From the NCBI GenBank assembly GCA_030693565.1, contig JAUYAJ010000065.1, positions 1 through 16,784 of the forward strand: a stretch of DNA of 16,784 nucleotides, read 5' to 3'. Positions 14,266-16,784 of the stretch are shown piece after piece (within the stretch, counting starts at the first letter, position 1; every line of letters begins with the position of its first letter). A program made the position numbers and the translations under genes. Under the pieces are notes generated by a model that did not search any database, was not told the DNA's origin, and saw only the letters and a program-made list of their open reading frames with translations. Source of the stretch: Rubrivivax sp. (GTDB lineage: Bacteria > Pseudomonadota > Gammaproteobacteria > Burkholderiales > Burkholderiaceae_C).

Positions 14266-15534
14266 TCAGCCCTGCGACATCACCGACAGCTGCTGGCACA
14301 GCTGCTGCAAACGCAAGGCGTCGCTGTAAGGCAGTTCGCCGGCGCGCAACTGGGCGGCGCGCTCGATGCTGCGCATGCGGAACAGCAGTTCGTCTTCGAT
14401 CGCCTCGACTTCGGCGGCGTCGTTCTCGCTCACCGAATGCGGGCTCCACAAGCCGCTGTCGCTCCAGCCGGCGCGCAAGCGCCCGAGCAAGTGGCCGGCC
14501 AGCTGAACCGCACTGCGCAGGCCGCCGGCCTGGGTGTCGGCCAGCAGCGCAGCCACTGCGGCATCGGCTTGGGCCAGGGCGTCGTCGAGCTGGCTCAGAC
14601 GGGCCTGGATCTGCACCAGCCGCGGCGCGGCGCTTTGTGCTGGCCGCGAGCGTGCGGCCTTCGAGATCTGACCGACCCAGTCGAGGTCGTATTCGCCGGG
14701 CACGACGCGCAACGCCACGCTGACACGCGCCAGGTCGACGTTGCCAGCGCGCAAGACGCCCAGCGTGGCCTCGGTCACCGCCATCATGCGCCCCAGCGGC
14801 GAGACCTGATCTTGCTGCAGGCAGTGCGGGTAGCCCGAACCGTCGAGCCGCTCGTGGTGCTCGGCAACGGCGCGGATGACCGCCTGCGGATAGTCGGTCA
14901 GTTGCGCCAGCAGCAGCTGGCCCACATGGGGGTGAACCACCAGTTGCTGGTAGCTTTTCAGGTCCAGGCTGAGGTCGGCATCGGCTTCGCCGTAGCGCGG
15001 GTCGATGTACATCTCGCCCAGGTCGTGCAGCAGGCCGCACAGCATGGCGAGGCGGATCTCGGCCGAGCGGCCGCCATGGGCCACCATCAAGGCGCCGTTC
15101 AAGGCCATCGCCTGGACGGCGTGGGTGAAGGCCGCAGGCCTTGCCGCATGGCCGGCCGTCAACAGCAATTGCGCCACCGAGTGCAGCGGCAGGTAGGGCG
15201 CTTCGAGCAGCAGGCGCGCCGCGCAAGGCGTCAGCAGCGCTTGCAGCGGCCCGTCCTGCGCCAGCTGTTCTTCCAGCGAGCGCACCAGCGTCAGGCTGGT
15301 GACGCCGTCCTCGGCCATCAGGCAGCTCTCCAGCGGCTGGCGCAGCTGGCGGTCGAGCAGCTTGCGCTGCAAGGCTTGCGAGACCGGCTGGTCGCGCGCC
15401 CACAGCTTGATGCCCTGGTTGTCGAAGATGTCGCTCGCGGCGATGATGGAACGCGTCTGGCTGGCTTCGAGAATGCTCGCCAGTGCATGCGGGTTCGCGG
15501 TGGCGAATTCTGCGGACCTTGCGGGTGCAACCAT
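14266..15534 (-). CDS. HD-GYP domain protein, divergent metal site
   Basis: A 422-residue soluble protein. The N-terminus (1-125) has no recognised domain. The HD-GYP domain (about 130-270) shows an upstream histidine (H138), HD in GLLHDLGEMYID (H170, D171), HPHVG (H201) and HHERLDGSGYP (H226-P236), which together give the metal-site and GYP signatures of cyclic-di-GMP phosphodiesterases. Two departures: the usual HDIGK lysine is E174, and the downstream metal-binding aspartate region (DvFDALT in most members) reads VTEATLGV. A helical C-terminal region (about 300-422) follows. Activity against cyclic-di-GMP is therefore uncertain. AAGGAG lies 6 nt before the ATG at 15534. It is divergent from the OsmF-like gene, with 187 bp between start codons. 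Confidence 0.87.
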   Translation of the reverse strand: MVAPARSAEFATANPHALASILEASQTRSIIAASDIFDNQGIKLWARDQPVSQALQRKLLDRQLRQPLESCLMAEDGVTSLTLVRSLEEQLAQDGPLQALLTPCAARLLLEAPYLPLHSVAQLLLTAGHAARPAAFTHAVQAMALNGALMVAHGGRSAEIRLAMLCGLLHDLGEMYIDPRYGEADADLSLDLKSYQQLVVHPHVGQLLLAQLTDYPQAVIRAVAEHHERLDGSGYPHCLQQDQVSPLGRMMAVTEATLGVLRAGNVDLARVSVALRVVPGEYDLDWVGQISKAARSRPAQSAAPRLVQIQARLSQLDDALAQADAAVAALLADTQAGGLRSAVQLAGHLLGRLRAGWSDSGLWSPHSVSENDAAEVEAIEDELLFRMRSIERAAQLRAGELPYSDALRLQQLCQQLSVMSQG

Positions 15535-15721
15535 GTCGATCTCCTTCGTCGTGCGGTAATTGGGTTATCGGCCGCATTCGGCGCGGGTTGATGCCGGTTA
15601 CACCTTGACAACATCGGTCGCGCGCTGGCACAGCCTTCACAGCCGCTACCATCGTGCGCGACGGCCCGCCGGGCCCGCCGGACGGTCGCCGCCAGCCGCT
15701 CGCAGGCAAGGGAACGCTGAC
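15535..15721. promoter_or_regulatory. Divergent promoter region of HD-GYP and osmF-like genes
   Basis: This 187-bp gap must hold promoters for both flanking genes. On the plus strand a perfect -35 TTGACA lies at 15605-15610, but the hexamer 17 bp on (GCACAG) is poor. A second possibility is CTGGCA (15625-15630) with TACCAT (15647-15652) at 16 bp spacing. GGCCC-gcc-GGGCC at 15663-15675 could form a leader hairpin of the osmF-like mRNA. None of these can be fixed by eye. Confidence 0.4.
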
Positions 15722-16666
15722 ATGTCGATGCAAGGAAACCCCCCGCGCAGGCTCGCGCTGCGATCGCTGCTGGCTGCTGCGCTGGCCTGGCAGGCCCGGT
15801 TCGCTCAGGCCCAGACCGTGGCCGCGGTGCGTGTGGCGTCGAAGATCGACACCGAAGGCTCGCTGCTGGGCCAGCTGATGCTGCGCACGCTGCAGGCGCA
15901 TGGCATCCGCACCGAGAACCGCCTGCAACTGGGCAACACGCAGATCCTGCGCGCCGCGCTGCTGGCCGGGCAGATCGACCTCTACCCGGAATACACTGGC
16001 AACGGCGCCTTCTTCCTCGGCGACGAGAAGAACCCGGCCTGGCGCAACCACGCCGCCGGCCACGCCCGCGTCAAGGCCCTGGACGCCGAGCGCCACCAGC
16101 TGGTCTGGCTGCAGCCGTCACCGGCCAACAACACCTGGGCGATTGCGCTGCGCCAGGACCTTGCCCAGGCCCAGCGGCTCAAGTCGCTGGCCGATCTCAG
16201 CCGCTATCTCGGCGGTGGTGGCCGCTTCAAGCTCGCGGCCTCGGCCGAGTTCGTCGAGCGCCCGGACGCCTTGCCGGCCTTTCAGGCGGCCTACGGCTTC
16301 AAGCTGCGCCAGGAGCAGTTGCTGACGCTGGCCGGTGGCGACACTGCCGTCACGCTGAGGGCGGCGGCCGAGCAGACCTCGGGCGTCAACGCCGCCATGG
16401 CTTACGGCACCGACGGGCCGGTGGCGGCGCTCGGCCTGGTGATCCTGGACGACCCGCTGGGCGTGCAGCCGGTGTACGCGCCGACGCCGGTGATACGCGC
16501 CGAGGTGCTGGCGCGCCAGCCGCGCATCGCCGCCTTGCTGGCGCCGCTGTTCAGCTCGCTCGACGCACCGACCTTGCAGCAACTCAACGCCCGCATCGCG
16601 CTCGAAGGCCAGGACGCCGGCCAGGTCGCGCAGGCCTATCTGAAGGCCAAGGGCTTGATTCCGTGA
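15722..16666 (+). CDS. OsmF/YehZ-type glycine betaine/choline ABC transporter binding protein
   Basis: A 314-residue periplasmic binding protein of the OpuAC/ProX class. Residues 1-30 form a signal peptide (RR near the start, hydrophobic core, AQA cleavage). The mature part begins VRVASKIDTEGSLLGQLM and contains QLGNTQILRAALLAGQIDLYPEYTGNG (about 69-95), PANNTWAIALR and GVNAAMAYGTDGPVAALGLVILDDP, all typical of the YehZ/OsmF branch. It would capture a quaternary amine or related osmolyte. AAGGGA lies 8 nt before the ATG at 15722. No permease or ATPase gene follows within the remaining 118 bp, and the upstream gene is on the other strand, so within the window it is an orphan binding protein. 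Confidence 0.9.
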   Translation: MSMQGNPPRRLALRSLLAAALAWQARFAQAQTVAAVRVASKIDTEGSLLGQLMLRTLQAHGIRTENRLQLGNTQILRAALLAGQIDLYPEYTGNGAFFLGDEKNPAWRNHAAGHARVKALDAERHQLVWLQPSPANNTWAIALRQDLAQAQRLKSLADLSRYLGGGGRFKLAASAEFVERPDALPAFQAAYGFKLRQEQLLTLAGGDTAVTLRAAAEQTSGVNAAMAYGTDGPVAALGLVILDDPLGVQPVYAPTPVIRAEVLARQPRIAALLAPLFSSLDAPTLQQLNARIALEGQDAGQVAQAYLKAKGLIP

Positions 16667-16759
16667 CAGCGGGGCCGGCCAGCGCCGCTAGTGTGGTGTT
16701 GCACGCTATTCGGCACATAAAACCGCGTCTTTGGCCCCGTGGCGTCGTTGCAAATCCTC

Positions 16760-16779
16760 GCGATACCACGGGGTATCGC
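16760..16779. repeat. Palindromic intergenic element at the right edge
   Basis: GCGATACC, loop ACGG, GGTATCGC is a perfect 8-bp dyad in a stretch with lower GC and different word use than the flanking genes (16700-16784, with ATAAAA and CAAATCC). The element continues past the window. It could be a terminator for the osmF-like gene or one arm of a dispersed palindromic repeat. Confidence 0.5.
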
Positions 16780-16784
16780 TCCGG

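Noticed and set aside
14093..16096. 667-codon minus-strand open frame over three genes
   Set aside because: It is antisense or out of frame to the WYL, HD-GYP and OsmF-like genes and is Arg/Ala/Gly-rich without a domain.
1..16784. Mobile element, CRISPR array, tRNA or rRNA
   Set aside because: No transposase or integrase, no regularly spaced repeats and no RNA-gene signature were seen; the only tandem repeat is the protein-coding heptad array.

Overview
The window is a chromosomal segment of roughly 70% GC from a betaproteobacterium. Codon choice, tight gene packing and gene types (DUF2934, DUF883, a PHB-era style Hsp20/CFA stress group, CheB-CheR fusion, WYL regulator) suggest the order Burkholderiales, perhaps the Rubrivivax/Leptothrix/Ideonella group. 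That placement is an inference from gene style, not from a marker gene. No rRNA, tRNA, CRISPR array, transposase or integrase is visible.

Region 1 (1-5064) is a selenium locus and the main attraction. An EgtB-like non-haem iron enzyme (senA, minus strand) stands back to back, 18 bp apart, with a glycosyltransferase (senB) and a selenophosphate synthetase (senC), which overlap by 4 bp on the plus strand. This is the gene set known to make selenoneine, the selenium analogue of ergothioneine. Downstream of senA on the same strand lie a periplasmic binding protein and an ATPase of the PhnD/PhnC type. Their relatives beside sen genes are annotated as putative selenate (selenium oxyanion) transporters, so uptake and use of selenium appear to be encoded together. 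The hercynine-forming methyltransferase EgtD is not in the window.

Region 2 (5089-7738) is a small stress group: DUF2934 protein, cyclopropane fatty acid synthase, Hsp20 chaperone and a DUF883 membrane-anchored protein. Three of the promoters (DUF2934, cfa, hsp20) carry a TTGA...TCAA-type dyad of the FNR/ANR class, each exactly 21 bp upstream of a -10-like hexamer. This suggests a shared oxygen or redox control.

Region 3 (7788-11662) holds an 850-residue CheB-CheR-PAS fusion followed by a PAS protein with the shape of a histidine kinase. The latter lacks both the phospho-acceptor histidine and the N-box asparagine, so it is probably a pseudokinase.

Region 4 (11729-16784) holds an RlmN/Cfr-family radical SAM protein away from the usual rlmN locus, a small uncharacterised protein, a WYL-domain regulator, a divergent HD-GYP protein and an OsmF/YehZ-type binding protein. 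The window ends inside a palindromic intergenic element. Convergent gene pairs are separated by only 16-39 bp, some with short hairpins.
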